This document shows, one piece after another, positions 1-7,983 of a stretch of DNA of 23,645 nucleotides (positions within the stretch are counted from its first letter, which is position 1; every line of letters starts with the position of its first letter). Source of the DNA: a virus; the IMG/VR virus record IMGVR_UViG_3300017917_000837, positions 1-23,645 of that record; one strand, written 5' to 3'. Under the pieces are notes generated by a model that was not told the DNA's origin, did not search any database, and saw only the letters and a program-made list of their open reading frames with translations. Made by a program: the position numbers and the translations under genes.

Positions 1-1080
1 AAGGAATACAACGCATGTGCTTACACTTCTAAAGTTTATAAATTTGGTCGAATGATGACCGAACGCGGCCACGAAGTCATACACTATGGGCATGAAGATA
101 GTGATTTAATCTGCACCGAGCATGTTACAGTCGTTACCAATGCGGACTTAGAAACGGCCTACGGTAACTATGACTGGCGACGCAACTTTTTTAAGTTTGA
201 CACCGGTGATTATGCCTATCAAACATTCTATCGAAATGCCATACGTGAAGTAGGTCTCCGTAAACAACAGCATGACTTTATCCTACCCTTCTGGGGCTCG
301 GGTGTGCGACCTGTTTGTGATGCTCACGAAGATTTAATTTGCGTAGAGCCCGGCATTGGTTATGCTGGCGGGCATTGGGCACGTTGGAAGATCTTTGAGA
401 GTTACGCTATCTATCATGCTTACTGTGGACTCAAGGCAGTGAGCAACTGTAATCAAGACTGGTATGATGCTGTGATCCCTAACTATTTTGATCCTGAAGA
501 CTTTACATACTCAGATAAAAAAGACGATTACTTTTTATTCTTGGGTCGTGTTTACTCAGGCAAAGGCACGCACATAGCCGTCCAGGCCACAGAAGCCATT
601 GGTGCTAGATTACTCATTGCTGGACAGAATCCAGAGAATCAGGCGTTCCCTCCACATGTAGAATTTGTGGGCTATGCTGATGTAGAAAAGCGAAAAGACC
701 TAATGAGTAGAGCTAAAGGTGCGTTTGTGGCCAGTCAATATGTGGAACCATTTGGTGGTGTTCAAATTGAAATGCTCATGTCGGGCACTCCTACCATTAC
801 CACAGACTGGGGAAGCTTCACTGAAAACAACATACACGGTGTTACCGGATATCGTTGTAGAACATTTGATCAGTTTGTTTGGGCCGCAGAAAACATTGAT
901 AAAATTCGTCCCGAAAATTGTCGTACCTGGGCTGAAAACTTTACCTTAGACCGTGTGGCACCTATGTATGAAGAATACTTTCAGAACGTCCTAGATGTTT
1001 ATACTGGCAAGGGCTGGTACGAACGTCACAATAGAACCAATTTAGACTGGCTAAAAAAACAATATCCTACCGCTAAATAA
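1..1080 (+). CDS. GT4-like glycosyltransferase, 5' end cut off by window
   Basis: The frame is open from base 1, so the gene begins upstream; an internal ATG at 52 should not be taken as the start because the residues before it ([15 protein letters not shown]) fit the N-terminal part of the same fold. The visible 359 residues look like a GT-B enzyme that transfers a sugar from an activated donor. The second half has the hallmarks: a hinge phrase [10 protein letters not shown], then [10 protein letters not shown] at the start of the donor-binding domain, and [16 protein letters not shown], which fits the E-x7-E donor-binding motif of the GT4 family. No signal peptide or membrane segment is visible in the part present. 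The next gene starts 29 bases downstream. The donor and acceptor cannot be told. It fits the other glycosyltransferases of the window. Confidence 0.85.
   Translation, partial: KEYNACAYTSKVYKFGRMMTERGHEVIHYGHEDSDLICTEHVTVVTNADLETAYGNYDWRRNFFKFDTGDYAYQTFYRNAIREVGLRKQQHDFILPFWGSGVRPVCDAHEDLICVEPGIGYAGGHWARWKIFESYAIYHAYCGLKAVSNCNQDWYDAVIPNYFDPEDFTYSDKKDDYFLFLGRVYSGKGTHIAVQATEAIGARLLIAGQNPENQAFPPHVEFVGYADVEKRKDLMSRAKGAFVASQYVEPFGGVQIEMLMSGTPTITTDWGSFTENNIHGVTGYRCRTFDQFVWAAENIDKIRPENCRTWAENFTLDRVAPMYEEYFQNVLDVYTGKGWYERHNRTNLDWLKKQYPTAK
1073..1080 (+). promoter_or_regulatory. Possible T4-late-type promoter box, weak
   Basis: CTAAATAA overlaps the end of the upstream glycosyltransferase gene and lies about 30 bases before the nuclease start. 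T4-like phages use a TATAAATA box read by a phage sigma factor; this copy differs at the first bases. Only the box itself supports the call, and such AT-rich strings arise by chance. Confidence 0.25.
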
Positions 1081-1109
1081 TAGCACAATAATAACAATAA
1101 AGGATTTGT

Positions 1110-1820
1110 ATGAAACAGCTACTAGTAGTATTACTATTCTCACCGTTGCTGGCCTTTGCCAACATCAATCAACAATGCCCACAATTCACAGTCAATGGCA
1201 CACCACAGTATCAGCCACAACCAGGCGATCAAGAATTGTGTCGAACAAATTACGCTGTCATCCACCGTTGCTCAGTTAAGGCTCCGGTGGCTGTTTTTGA
1301 ACACCTAACTCCTGCTGCCATGTCAGGCCCTGCCAAACGCAAGGACAACTTCCGACCAGATCCACAAGTAACTCCTAACTGTCAAGCACAGTTAAGTGAC
1401 TACGCTGTGTTGGGTCGCACACATGATCGCGGACATCTAAGTCCTGCTGGTAATAACACACAGAATGATCAGATCATGAGTGAAAGTTTCTTCCTGTCAA
1501 ACATGGTAGCACAAGTGGCCAATAACAATCGCGGTATCTGGAAGCAGTTGGAAACATGGGAACGTCAATGGGCCACTGCTCCGGGCACAGATTTTTACAT
1601 TATATCAGGTGGTATCTTTGATGCCGATCATCCTGTAGTAGGCAATGGCCTAGGAGTTCCAACTCGCTTGTATAAGATCATCATTGAAAAGAACTCCAAG
1701 CGTGTCATGGCTTACTTAATGCCTAATGCTCCGTTGCCTGTAGCAGACTTGCCAAAATATCAAGTTCCAATGGCTCAAATCGAGCAAGCAACCGGAATGA
1801 AATTTAACTTAGGACAGTAA
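1110..1820 (+). CDS. Secreted DNA/RNA non-specific endonuclease (NUC1/EndoG type)
   Basis: This 236-residue protein matches the beta-beta-alpha metal nuclease family (Serratia nuclease, NucA, EndoG), which cuts DNA and RNA without sequence preference. The key motif DRGHLSPAGN is at residues 106-115, with the histidine of DRGH as the expected general base; asparagines at 131 and 138-140 are candidates for the metal ligand. Residues 1-17 form a signal peptide (short basic start, hydrophobic LLVVLLFSPLL, likely cut after AFA), so it should leave the cytoplasm. Four cysteines (23, 44, 54, 91) in the mature part could form disulfides, which fits export. A clear ribosome site AAAGGA lies at 1099-1104, six bases before ATG. 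An exported nuclease could degrade DNA in the periplasm or medium, for nucleotide salvage or to exclude rivals; that role is inference. Confidence 0.9.
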   Translation: MKQLLVVLLFSPLLAFANINQQCPQFTVNGTPQYQPQPGDQELCRTNYAVIHRCSVKAPVAVFEHLTPAAMSGPAKRKDNFRPDPQVTPNCQAQLSDYAVLGRTHDRGHLSPAGNNTQNDQIMSESFFLSNMVAQVANNNRGIWKQLETWERQWATAPGTDFYIISGGIFDADHPVVGNGLGVPTRLYKIIIEKNSKRVMAYLMPNAPLPVADLPKYQVPMAQIEQATGMKFNLGQ

Positions 1821-1824
1821 TACC

Positions 1825-1845
1825 GCTCATAATTACAGTATGAGC
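1825..1845 (+). promoter_or_regulatory. Stem-loop covering the start codon of radical SAM 1
   Basis: GCTCATA (1825-1831) and TATGAGC (1839-1845) are perfect reverse complements with a seven-base loop. The right arm contains the ATG of the radical SAM gene at 1840-1842, and the stem begins five bases after the nuclease stop codon. No Shine-Dalgarno sequence is visible before this ATG. In mRNA the hairpin would hide the start codon; it is followed only by a weak U-rich stretch, so a start-occluding element is more likely than a terminator. Confidence 0.5.
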
Positions 1846-2955
1846 AATTTCTATTGTGCGGCCCCCTGGCGGGGCCTGCATATCAATCCCAGAGGTGACA
1901 TAAAAACTTGTTGTGCCGGCGATCCAAATATGCTGGGCAATCTCAACGAGCAATCAATCACAGAAGTGTTACACGGACCTGTGATGCAGGATATTCGAGC
2001 AACATTACGCCGTGGCGAACCGCATGCTTACTGTTACAACTGTGTGCAGGCTGAACGCTATGGTCGTAGCGAACGTGATTGGCACAACAACCTAAATCCT
2101 GATTTTGATCCTAGCACAGTGTCCAACCTGGATCATCATCCTGTCTTAATAGATGTGCGTTGGAACACCACTTGTAATCTAAGTTGTAATTATTGTGGTG
2201 ACAAGTGTAGCTCACGGTGGGCTGCCTTAAAAGGTATACCAGTCAAGTCTGGAGCACGTCCTTACTATGAACAAGTGTGCGAATACTTAGAAGGACACAA
2301 AAAACACATCAAGGAAGTGGCACTTGTAGGCGGCGAACCACTATTGTTGCCAGAGAATGAAAGACTGCTAGATGTCATTCCCACAGATGCAATAGTTACC
2401 CTGATCACCAACGGTAGTGTTGATTTAGAATCTAATCGAATCTTTAAGAAGTTATCTCAAAGATCCCGGGTAGGTTGGTCAATCAGTTTTGACAATGTAG
2501 GCACACGTTTTGAATATGTCAGACACGGTGCTACTTGGAACCAGCTATTACACAATCTTGATCTCATACAAGACTTAATGAAGTCTGGACATTGGGGTGG
2601 CATCCATGCTGTATACAACATCTACAATGCTACACGCTTGGTAGAGTTTACAGAGTTTGCTCGCAATAGAGGATTGACTATACACTGGCAAAGCCTATAC
2701 CAACCTGATTATTTAGATCCACAACGTTTGGGTTCTACGGTCGTACATCAAGCAGAACAAGAGCGTGATCGTTTGTTAGCATCAGGTATTTGCCTACCCA
2801 ACGAAGAAGAATTTTTTAAGAACATCAAGTTTACAGCAGGCGTAGAGGACTCAAGAATGGCGTTGTATCAACACATTGAAGAAATAGAGTCTATATACCA
2901 CACAGATCAAAAAGGTATGTTTTCAAAACTTTGGCCCGAATTGACCGATAAGTAA
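1840..2955 (+). CDS. Radical SAM protein 1 with N-terminal twitch/SPASM-like cluster motif
   Basis: This 371-residue protein carries the radical SAM signature CNLSCNYC at residues 112-119, which binds the [4Fe-4S] cluster that cleaves S-adenosylmethionine, and the SAM-contacting GGEP motif in ALVGGEPLLL. Ahead of the core lies a second cysteine set, C6, C24 (or C25), C65 and C68, with the phrase CAAPWRGLHINPRGD at the start. This resembles the SPASM/twitch domain that normally follows the core but here precedes it, as in the known N-terminal-twitch radical SAM family. The substrate is unknown; relatives act on peptides, sugars and other small molecules. The start ATG at 1840 sits in a hairpin. 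The stop is six bases before the terminase gene, so the two are probably co-transcribed or share readthrough. Confidence 0.85.
   Translation: MSNFYCAAPWRGLHINPRGDIKTCCAGDPNMLGNLNEQSITEVLHGPVMQDIRATLRRGEPHAYCYNCVQAERYGRSERDWHNNLNPDFDPSTVSNLDHHPVLIDVRWNTTCNLSCNYCGDKCSSRWAALKGIPVKSGARPYYEQVCEYLEGHKKHIKEVALVGGEPLLLPENERLLDVIPTDAIVTLITNGSVDLESNRIFKKLSQRSRVGWSISFDNVGTRFEYVRHGATWNQLLHNLDLIQDLMKSGHWGGIHAVYNIYNATRLVEFTEFARNRGLTIHWQSLYQPDYLDPQRLGSTVVHQAEQERDRLLASGICLPNEEEFFKNIKFTAGVEDSRMALYQHIEEIESIYHTDQKGMFSKLWPELTDK
2947..2954 (+). promoter_or_regulatory. T4-late-type promoter-like box before terminase
   Basis: GATAAGTA overlaps the stop codon of radical SAM 1 and lies 15 bases before the terminase ATG. 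It is the left part of a 20-base string (2947-2966) that recurs with two differences at 4520-4539 before the next gene. If it acts as a late promoter, with the box centred at -10, transcription would begin about two bases before the ATG. No Shine-Dalgarno sequence is seen here. Confidence 0.4.
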
Positions 2956-2961
2956 AACACT

Positions 2962-4524
2962 ATGGCTAACGAACCCGCACTAGTTAAAACACCCTATAAG
3001 AAGCAAACATTTACTCCTGAACAACTTGATGAGTTTATGAAGTGTGCTGATCCCATCACGGGCCCGCAATACTTTATGGATCACTTTTTCTATATCCAGC
3101 ATCCTACCAAGGGCAAGATGTTGTATCATCCTTTTGAATATCAAAAACGTCTGATTGACACTTACCACAACTATCGTTTTAGTATCTCAATGATGCCGCG
3201 ACAAACAGGTAAGTCAACGTCGGCTGCAGGCTACTTGTTGTGGTATGCTATGTTTGTTCCTGATTCAACTATTCTTATTGCCGCACACAAGTATACCGGT
3301 TCACAAGAGATCATGCAACGTATTCGTTATGCCTATGAACTGTGCCCAGATCATATTCGAGCAGGTTGCACCAGTTACAACAAAGGTAACTTGGACTTTG
3401 AAAACGGATCGCGTATTGTGTCGGCTACAACAACCGAAAATACCGGTCGTGGTATGTCCATATCCTTATTATATGCTGACGAGTTTGCGTTCGTTCGACC
3501 CGGTATTGCCAAAGAATTCTGGACTTCCATAAGCCCTACATTGGCAACTGGTGGTAAAGCAATTATTACTTCAACACCCAACTCAGACGAAGATCAGTTT
3601 GCCCTGCTGTGGAAAGGCGCCAACAAGTGTGAAGATAGTTATGGCAATCCCACAGACTTGGGCATCAACGGATTCAAAGCATATCGTTCATATTGGAATG
3701 AGCATCCGGATCGTGATGAGCAATGGGCTATAGAACAACGAGCACAACTAGGCGAAGATCGTTTCCGTCGTGAGATGGGTTGCGAATTTATTATCAATGA
3801 TGAAACACTTATTTCTGCTAGTAAACTTTTAGATCTACAAGGACACGAACCTTTATACAAAACTGGGCAAGTGCGTTGGTATAGTCGTCCCAAAGCCGAC
3901 AGAATTTATGTTGTGGCACTTGACCCTAGTCTGGGTACCGGCGGTGATCCTGCGGCTATACAAGTATTTGAAGCCAACACCACAGAACAAATTGGAGAAT
4001 GGCGTCACAATCGCACACCAATTCCTGAACAGGTTAGAATTCTTGCTGATATTTGTCGACATATCAACGAAACAGTAAATGATGCGAAAAGCATTTATTT
4101 TAGTGTGGAAAACAACACCATCGGTGAAGCCGCACTTATCAGTATTGCTGAATATGGCGAAGAAAACATACAAGGTTATTTCTTAAGTGAGCCCGGTGGC
4201 GGAGGCAGTCGTAGATATCGCAAAGGTTTTAACACCAGCAACAAGCCAAAACTAGCGGCTTGTAATAAACTAAAAACTCTGATTGAATCAGGTAAAATGA
4301 AAGTTCGTAGTAGTGCCCTGGTTTCAGAGTTAAAAACTTTTGTAGCATCGGGTGTAAGTTTTGCCGCAAAACAGGGCGAAACTGATGACCTAGTTATGGC
4401 CTGTATTTTGGCTGTGCGTATGCTACAACTGCTACAAACCTATGATACTGGCATTGATAATCAGCTAAGAGATCACGGTGATGTCTTGGTTGCTCCAATG
4501 CCATTCATTGCTATGATACGATAA
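2962..4524 (+). CDS. 17: Large terminase subunit (gp17-like), DNA-packaging ATPase and nuclease
   Basis: Terminase large subunit pumps DNA into the prohead and cuts the concatemer. The 520 residues show both domains in order. ATPase: Walker A PRQTGKST at 79-86, Walker B with catalytic glutamate LLYADE at 169-174, and the coupling phrase TSTPN at 203-207. RNase H-like nuclease: first acidic residue D321 in VALDPSLGTGGD, second E383 in FSVENN, third D475/D476 in ETDD. T4 gp17 is about 610 residues, so this is a shorter version, as is common in distant T4-like phages. The ATG at 2962 lies six bases after the previous stop without a visible ribosome site. The small-terminase gene that often lies nearby is not seen in this window. 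Assignment to the gp17 family rests on motif order and the other T4-type genes here. Confidence 0.95.
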   Translation: MANEPALVKTPYKKQTFTPEQLDEFMKCADPITGPQYFMDHFFYIQHPTKGKMLYHPFEYQKRLIDTYHNYRFSISMMPRQTGKSTSAAGYLLWYAMFVPDSTILIAAHKYTGSQEIMQRIRYAYELCPDHIRAGCTSYNKGNLDFENGSRIVSATTTENTGRGMSISLLYADEFAFVRPGIAKEFWTSISPTLATGGKAIITSTPNSDEDQFALLWKGANKCEDSYGNPTDLGINGFKAYRSYWNEHPDRDEQWAIEQRAQLGEDRFRREMGCEFIINDETLISASKLLDLQGHEPLYKTGQVRWYSRPKADRIYVVALDPSLGTGGDPAAIQVFEANTTEQIGEWRHNRTPIPEQVRILADICRHINETVNDAKSIYFSVENNTIGEAALISIAEYGEENIQGYFLSEPGGGGSRRYRKGFNTSNKPKLAACNKLKTLIESGKMKVRSSALVSELKTFVASGVSFAAKQGETDDLVMACILAVRMLQLLQTYDTGIDNQLRDHGDVLVAPMPFIAMIR

Positions 4525-4527
4525 ATA
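4520..4527 (+). promoter_or_regulatory. T4-late-type promoter box before the 613-residue gene
   Basis: GATAAATA matches the T4 late promoter core (TATAAATA) at seven of eight positions and overlaps the terminase stop codon. It lies 15 bases before the next ATG, exactly the same offset as GATAAGTA before the terminase gene. With the usual T4 geometry the transcript would start about two bases before the ATG, giving an almost leaderless mRNA; no Shine-Dalgarno sequence is present. Confidence 0.5.
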
Positions 4528-4534
4528 ATACACT

Positions 4535-6376
4535 ATGGCGCAACAAACACCCGCAAAACAACTATTTGACCTATTAGTTACTAAAAACTTTGATCCTGAG
4601 CTATTGGATGTCAGTGGCAAACCGGCTCAAGATCCCAGCGAAGCTGATATTTTCAGCTTTGATTATACCACAGAAACAGGCAACGATTACGGCACTGTTG
4701 TTATCATGTTTGGCGACGACAATGATCTACAAATGTATTTTGGAGACAACATAGGTCGTGGCATGGAAGCCGAAGATAAATCAGAATGGTTTTCTTTCTT
4801 ATCACAAGTTAAAAAATTTGCTACAAAAAATTTAATGGATTTTAAACCCAAAGATTTGAACCGATTAAAATACACCATGCAGAGCATGGCAAATGTAAAA
4901 GAAAGTATATTTGAATCCTGGACAGGCACCCGAACAACAAGTTGGAACGGGCGTCCCACAGAAGCAAGACTGATGATCAAGCACAAGCGTCCCTTGGGCG
5001 AGACTGATGCCCGTTTCCGTTATGTAGAAAGTTTGTTTATTGAAACTGCCGAAGGCGAGCGTTACAAGTTACCATTTACAAAATTATCAGGTGGCCGTGC
5101 CATGGTAGAGCATATCCGTCAAGGTGGCAAGGTATGGGATGCTCGCGGTCAGCATATTACACAAATAGTAGAAGAACTAAATGTCCTCAGTCGTTTCCGT
5201 CGTGCCAGTCATGGCAAGATCTTTGAAGGCGACACCAAGGACTTGGTTGAACAAACCAATGCCTACTATGAAACAGCACAAAAGACCCTAAAGTCAATGA
5301 GCCACTCACGTGGTTATACAACATACTTTGAATCATGGAAGCCTTTGGAAATTACCGAAGAAGAAATCATGATTGAAGGTCTCAAGCATTTATTTGTAAC
5401 ACAAAGTTTAGATTCACGCATTGAAGATGCGTTACCATTACTGGCCCGTATTCAACAACAAGGAAATGCCATGAAAGAAGCAAACATATTTGAAGCTTGG
5501 GTTGATACTCTAGCTGAAGGAACCTGGGCATTACCAGACGACAAAGAAAAACAAATGAAATTGGTTGAACTCATGAGCAAAGAATTTCCAGTAGGTGCTG
5601 ATGCTACCAATGCCACAGAACAACTATATGACTTGTTAGGCGATGATGAGTTGTTTGATCAACTAGAAGCACTGGCCGACAAAGATCCAAACGCCGATTG
5701 CCGTCAAGTTGTAATGGACCGCATGCAGATGTTGGGCGATCATCCTGAAGTTCAGGCAGTATTAGATGCTGTTCAAATTGATCCTACAGCAGAAATGAAT
5801 CCAGCCGAACCAACAGATGCTGGTATGAGTGCCAATCCAGACGACGCACAAGTTCCAGAATTAGAAGAAATAAAAGACCCAGCAACACAAACAGAAGATC
5901 CAGCAGGAACTCAACAACCAACGTATCCAGAATATCAAGATGATCTGTCTTCTATTCTTAAAGCAGCTGGCGTAAACGACACAGTAGTAGCAGCTCCAGA
6001 TTACGAAGCTGAAGTCAATGAAGAAAGTCTTGAGGATGTTGAAAGCATTGGTGGTGATGCTGCCGATCAGCTTATACGTGACACAGAAGTTGACCAGCGT
6101 GGCACCGATGTTGCTGAAGATGAAGAAACTGACGAAGGTGCAGTTGGTGCTGTAGCCGGAGGTGCTTTAGGCGCATTGGCTGCCGGGCCAGTTGGCGCAG
6201 TTCGTGGCGCAATGATTGGCGATAAAATTGGCGATGCTCTTAGTTCCGACAAGGAAGAAACCGACGAAAGTCCATTAAAAGGTCAATACGGGCACAGTGG
6301 TAAGTTAAAAGCTGTAGCCGACAAACCAGACTTCCTAACACGTCTCAAAGAACTTTCAGGAATGATCCGCAACTAA
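4535..6376 (+). CDS. Unknown 613-residue acidic phage protein with FExW motifs and glycine-zipper segment
   Basis: I do not assign a function. Residues 1-310 look folded and mixed alpha/beta. Three FE(S/A)W motifs occur at 126-129, 265-268 and 319-322, two of them inside a similar context (KESIFESW and KEANIFEAW). A compact helical module follows at about 319-395 (EGTWALPDD, then LYDLLGDDELFDQLEALAD), a pattern I recall from uncharacterised proteins of large marine phages. Residues 410-530 are low-complexity, acidic and proline-rich, probably disordered. Residues 535-567 are a glycine/alanine-rich run (GAVAGGALGALAAGPVGAV) like a glycine zipper, which can insert in or associate with membranes. 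The charged C-terminus ends in LKELSGMIRN. A late-type box precedes it and the terminase gene is directly upstream, so late expression with virion genes is plausible. A virion, scaffold or ejection role is possible but unproven. Confidence 0.7.
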   Translation: MAQQTPAKQLFDLLVTKNFDPELLDVSGKPAQDPSEADIFSFDYTTETGNDYGTVVIMFGDDNDLQMYFGDNIGRGMEAEDKSEWFSFLSQVKKFATKNLMDFKPKDLNRLKYTMQSMANVKESIFESWTGTRTTSWNGRPTEARLMIKHKRPLGETDARFRYVESLFIETAEGERYKLPFTKLSGGRAMVEHIRQGGKVWDARGQHITQIVEELNVLSRFRRASHGKIFEGDTKDLVEQTNAYYETAQKTLKSMSHSRGYTTYFESWKPLEITEEEIMIEGLKHLFVTQSLDSRIEDALPLLARIQQQGNAMKEANIFEAWVDTLAEGTWALPDDKEKQMKLVELMSKEFPVGADATNATEQLYDLLGDDELFDQLEALADKDPNADCRQVVMDRMQMLGDHPEVQAVLDAVQIDPTAEMNPAEPTDAGMSANPDDAQVPELEEIKDPATQTEDPAGTQQPTYPEYQDDLSSILKAAGVNDTVVAAPDYEAEVNEESLEDVESIGGDAADQLIRDTEVDQRGTDVAEDEETDEGAVGAVAGGALGALAAGPVGAVRGAMIGDKIGDALSSDKEETDESPLKGQYGHSGKLKAVADKPDFLTRLKELSGMIRN

Positions 6377-6377
6377 C

Positions 6378-7175
6378 GTGAAGATCAATACCAACATGCC
6401 CCTGGTAGTTTTAACTTACCCGGGGCATTTTCTTCTAACCGTTTTGACTATTAGATCCTACCTGGAGTATCATACTCCTACAGAAGTTGTTGTGATTGTA
6501 GATGATCTAAGTCCACATGCTTGGTCTACCTATCTCAAGGACTGTCAAGACATGTATTGGACTACAGTAATTCCTTTTAGTCAAGTTCAAGAGTGTAAAA
6601 GTTTTAACAATGGTTGGATACGACAACAGGTAGCCAAGCTACATCTAGACAAAATTATTGACAAAGACTTTTATTTTTTTACTGACGGCGATATTGAATT
6701 TTTACACAGCGTAGATCCTACACATGTTCCTTACAGTGTGCCTTACTACAACGAAGTAACGCAACAACAAAATGACTGGGTTAAATCTGTGCTAGGCATT
6801 GAACCAGGCATACAGGTCAACAATCAGCAAGTTTGTGTTAGTAATCCTCCTTTTCGAACAGTATCGTCTGATACCTTGCGAGATCTACGTGATCATGCGG
6901 GAGAAAAACTGTTTGTTACTGGACCAGGCATGAGTGAATGGGAATTGATTGAAAATTTTAAGCACTATATCAAAGGCGAAAAACTTAATCTAATAAAGTA
7001 TGCCCCACATCAGTTAGCCGATGTCACAGCAGATCTTGATTATTTTTCGCACCAATTCTTAACCTGTTACTGCACCGACAGTGAGTTGGGTAGAGCATGG
7101 TTTGCTGACAAGATGATTTATACTTCTGATCGTATCTGGGAAATTTTATCAGGCATACACCGACAGTTTACTTAG
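6378..7175 (+). CDS. DXD glycosyltransferase-like protein (GT-A type)
   Basis: The protein of up to 265 residues resembles GT-A sugar transferases: a beta strand PLVVLTYPGHF near the start, then the metal/nucleotide-sugar motif DGD at residues 103-105 in YFFTDGDIEFLH. It also resembles uncharacterised glycosyltransferase-like families built around the same motif. The first in-frame start is GTG at 6378, one base after the previous stop; ATG at 6396 is the alternative and leaves the conserved region intact. I give the longer form but the ATG is about as likely. A strong stem-loop (6396-6428) lies in these first codons, so translation or transcription may be throttled here. The gene ends eight bases inside the converging methyltransferase gene. 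Donor and acceptor unknown. Confidence 0.65.
   Translation: MKINTNMPLVVLTYPGHFLLTVLTIRSYLEYHTPTEVVVIVDDLSPHAWSTYLKDCQDMYWTTVIPFSQVQECKSFNNGWIRQQVAKLHLDKIIDKDFYFFTDGDIEFLHSVDPTHVPYSVPYYNEVTQQQNDWVKSVLGIEPGIQVNNQQVCVSNPPFRTVSSDTLRDLRDHAGEKLFVTGPGMSEWELIENFKHYIKGEKLNLIKYAPHQLADVTADLDYFSHQFLTCYCTDSELGRAWFADKMIYTSDRIWEILSGIHRQFT
6396..6434 (+). terminator. Intrinsic-terminator-like hairpin inside the start of the glycosyltransferase gene
   Basis: ATGCCCC (6396-6402) pairs with GGGGCAT (6422-6428); after one mismatch GGTA (6404-6407) pairs with TACC (6417-6420), leaving a nine-base loop. The right arm runs into TTTTCTT (6428-6434). GC-rich stem plus U-run is the standard Rho-independent terminator form. 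It lies 20 bases after the stop of the 613-residue gene, a sensible end for the terminase transcript, yet it also encodes the first residues of the next protein. Confidence 0.65.
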
Positions 7176-7983
7176 ATTTGATTTCTATATAGTAGATTTT
7201 GATAATCGGGTAAGTGCCGTCGTTGTTGCTATCATAGTATTTAGAACTGTTGAAAGAATCTGTAATAACAAGTCCTGCATCTTCTATCATGGACTGGAAT
7301 GTTTCAACTGTTGATCCAGCATGATTTTCTTGAAGTAGAATCACACCGTCGGGTAACAGGTGCTTTTTGATATTGCTAAAGAAATTTTTATGAGCTTCCC
7401 AATTGACATCGGTTGTTAATCGATTCAAATTGCCATACCATTTTTCTTCAGCAAAAAATTCTGCGTGTGGTGGGTTTGAAACAACCAAATCAAACTTTTC
7501 ATCTTCGGGCAACAAGGCCAAGTCTTTTAACAAATGAATAGAAACTTTGTTTTCGAGCTGGTTGTAATAGGCCGTTTCTTCAGCACACTCCAAAGCAGGA
7601 TTGTGTATGTCGGTCAAACACAAACTTTCACAAAGTGCATGATCCAGAATAGTGTAGCCAATGAATCCGGGTCCTGCGCACCATTCATAACACTTTGTAA
7701 ACTTTCTGCCTGGATATCTTGTTTTGATAATATCAATATAGTCTTGACCATGTGTAACTCCGCCGCCATCGGTGCCATCCAAGTAAAACACTTTGTAACC
7801 GGTCTGGCCTCTGGTTTTGAAAACCTTAAGTTGGTATGGATTAGGTTCGTAGCCAAAAGCGATCAACTCGTCTTGAACCCATTTAGGTAACTTGTTGAAA
7901 TCCAATTCAAGAGGACAAGCAGGCCAATCAGGACCAGCAAGTTTCTCGTATAGCTCTTTCCATTGTTTGTGATGTTTGCGCAT
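7168..7983 (-). CDS. Class I SAM-dependent methyltransferase with NPP motif (MTS-like)
   Basis: The 271-residue protein has a Rossmann-type methyltransferase core. Motif I is EWCAGPGFIGY at about residues 100-110, the acidic end of strand 2 is in LCLTDIHNP, and motif IV is DLVVSNPPHAEFF with NPPH at 170-173. NPP(Y/F/H) is typical of enzymes that methylate a planar nitrogen, such as N6-adenine, exocyclic guanine N2 in rRNA, or glutamine in release factors (HemK/PrmC, RsmC-like). Residues 1-95 are an extra N-terminal region of unknown role. It is one of only two minus-strand genes and its 3' end overlaps the facing glycosyltransferase by eight bases. It reads away from the gp32 promoter region. 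The target (DNA, RNA, protein or small molecule) cannot be decided. Confidence 0.8.
   Translation of the reverse strand: MRKHHKQWKELYEKLAGPDWPACPLELDFNKLPKWVQDELIAFGYEPNPYQLKVFKTRGQTGYKVFYLDGTDGGGVTHGQDYIDIIKTRYPGRKFTKCYEWCAGPGFIGYTILDHALCESLCLTDIHNPALECAEETAYYNQLENKVSIHLLKDLALLPEDEKFDLVVSNPPHAEFFAEEKWYGNLNRLTTDVNWEAHKNFFSNIKKHLLPDGVILLQENHAGSTVETFQSMIEDAGLVITDSFNSSKYYDSNNDGTYPIIKIYYIEIKSK

Noticed and set aside
3853-4173. 106-codon minus-strand frame inside terminase
   Set aside because: Antisense shadow of the nuclease domain, whose acidic residues are intact.
7534-7890. 118-codon plus-strand frame inside the methyltransferase gene
   Set aside because: It is antisense to a gene with clear catalytic motifs; its product shows no motif, and the real signal is on the minus strand.
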